From: Parcubacteria group bacterium
GTDB lineage: Bacteria > Patescibacteriota > Minisyncoccia > Minisyncoccales > JAGUVE01
Direction of reading: 5' to 3'
NCBI GenBank assembly: GCA_020063075.1
Contig: JAGUVE010000052.1
Coordinates: 1-6,600 of the forward strand
Length of the DNA stretch: 6,600 nucleotides
Part shown: positions 5,543 through 6,600 of the stretch, piece after piece
Numbering within the stretch: position 1 is the stretch's first letter
Layout: every line of letters starts with the position of its first letter
Translations under genes and position numbers: made by a program
Notes under the pieces: generated by a model
Database searches by the model: none
What the model saw: the letters and a program-made list of their open reading frames with translations, nothing else
What the model was told of the DNA's origin: nothing

Positions 5543-6600
5543 ATGGCAGAAAAAGAAAAATTTGTCAGGGGGAAACCCCACGTTAATATAGGAACAATTG
5601 GTCACGTTGCCCATGGCAAAAGCACTACCACCGCTGCTATTACCCATATTATGAAATTAAAGGGTTTAGCGGCAAGGGAATGGTCGATTGATGATATAAA
5701 CGCCGCTCCTGAAGAAAAAGCCAGGGGTTTAACGATTACCATTACCCATTGTGAATATGAAACCGAAAAAAGGCATTACGCTCACATTGATTGCCCGGGC
5801 CACGCCGACTATGTCAAAAACATGATTACCGGCGCCGCCCAAATGGATGGGGGAATTTTGGTTGTTTCAGCCGTGGACGGTCCTATGCCTCAAACAAGAG
5901 AGCATATTTTATTAGCCGGACAAGTTGGATTGCCCGCCATAGTCGTCTTTTTAAATAAATGCGACGCGGTTGACGACCCTGAAATTATTAATTTGGTTGA
6001 ATCAGAGGTAAGAGAACTTTTAAAAAAATACGGCTATCCCGGAGACAAAATTCCGGTAATCAGAGGGTCAGCCCTAAAAGCCCTCCAGGCAAAATCAATT
6101 GAAGATGAGGCGGTTAAACCCATTATTGAATTAATGAAAGCGGTTGATGAATATGTTCCAGAGCCAATTCGCGAGATTGATAAACCCTTTTTAATGGCGA
6201 TTGAAGATGTTTTCTCAATTGCCGGCAGAGGAACGGTAGCCACCGGAAGGGTTGAGAGAGGGATAGTTAAGGCAAACGAAGATGTGGAGTTAATTGGTTT
6301 AAAGCCGACAACAAAGACAACCGTGGTAAGCATTGAAATGTTTCAGAAGATACTCGACGATGGCAGGGCCGGAGACAACGTTGGGATTCTTCTCCGCGGT
6401 TTGAAAAAAGAAGACGTAGAGAGAGGCCAAGTTTTGGCGAAACCAGGAAGCATTACTCCTCACACCGAATTTGAGGGAGAGGTTTATGTTTTAACCAAAG
6501 AAGAAGGAGGAAGGCATACCCCGTTTTTCACCGGTTACAAGCCCCAGTTTTATTTCAGAACCACCGATGTAACCGGGGATGTCGCTTTGTCAGAAGGCAC
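5543..6600 (+). CDS. tuf: Elongation factor Tu with altered P-loop (3' partial)
   Basis: From ATG 5543 the frame runs open to the right edge, 352 codons; about 40 C-terminal residues are missing compared with E. coli EF-Tu. EF-Tu carries aminoacyl-tRNA to the ribosome as a GTP complex. Visible signatures are KPHVNIGTIGH, DCPGHADYVKNMITGAAQMDG, DGPMPQTREHILL, NKCD, RGSALKAL, then domain 2 (IDKPFLMAIEDVFSIAGRGTVATGRVERG) and domain 3 (GGRHTPFFTGYKPQFYFRTTDVTG). Oddities: the P-loop reads GHVAHGKS (residues 20-27), with Ala23 where nearly all EF-Tu have Asp and Ser27 instead of Thr. Switch I reads RGLTITITH rather than RGITINTSH, keeping the Mg-binding Thr. Start context ATGAAAAATTATG lacks a Shine-Dalgarno. 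The sequence otherwise looks like a housekeeping EF-Tu in its usual operon place, not a paralogue, but a second tuf elsewhere cannot be excluded. Confidence 0.96.
   Translation, partial: MAEKEKFVRGKPHVNIGTIGHVAHGKSTTTAAITHIMKLKGLAAREWSIDDINAAPEEKARGLTITITHCEYETEKRHYAHIDCPGHADYVKNMITGAAQMDGGILVVSAVDGPMPQTREHILLAGQVGLPAIVVFLNKCDAVDDPEIINLVESEVRELLKKYGYPGDKIPVIRGSALKALQAKSIEDEAVKPIIELMKAVDEYVPEPIREIDKPFLMAIEDVFSIAGRGTVATGRVERGIVKANEDVELIGLKPTTKTTVVSIEMFQKILDDGRAGDNVGILLRGLKKEDVERGQVLAKPGSITPHTEFEGEVYVLTKEEGGRHTPFFTGYKPQFYFRTTDVTGDVALSEG

Overview
The window carries the 'str' translation operon of a bacterium, rpsL-rpsG-fusA-tuf, all on the + strand. Upstream lies the 3' part of an unrelated gene for an exported cell-wall-hydrolase-like protein. 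TGA (end of rpsG), TAA (rpsL, fusA) and TAG (first gene) all act as stops, so the standard bacterial code applies. The AT-rich and lysine-rich coding style, the near-absence of Shine-Dalgarno motifs, and spacers filled with palindromes and seven-base repeats suggest a Patescibacteria/CPR (Parcubacteria-like) genome. That is an inference from style; no diagnostic marker was tested. The S12 protein carries the 13-residue insertion familiar from Firmicutes S12.

Layout. 1-1737: export signal or anchor, TPR-like helices, a SleB/Hydrolase_2-type domain, a cysteine-rich stretch and a PPC-like beta domain; the start lies off the left edge. 1738-1999: strong intrinsic terminator (1795-1825), two small hairpins, then a textbook promoter (1936-1964) for the operon. 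2000-2419 rpsL; 2486-2953 rpsG; 3110-5212 fusA; 5543 to the right edge tuf, lacking about the last 40 codons. The 330-base fusA-tuf gap holds two candidate tuf promoters, a branched inverted-repeat leader with competing pairings, and a seven-base-periodic hairpin next to the tuf start.

The four operon genes work together: S12 and S7 are small-subunit proteins at the decoding and exit regions, EF-Tu delivers aminoacyl-tRNA, and EF-G drives translocation. Coding content is ordinary. The unusual parts are (i) EF-Tu, whose P-loop reads GHVAHGKS instead of GHVDHGKT, so the near-invariant aspartate is gone; (ii) long inverted repeats in all three intergenic spacers of the operon, each different in sequence; and (iii) the domain mix of the upstream exported protein.
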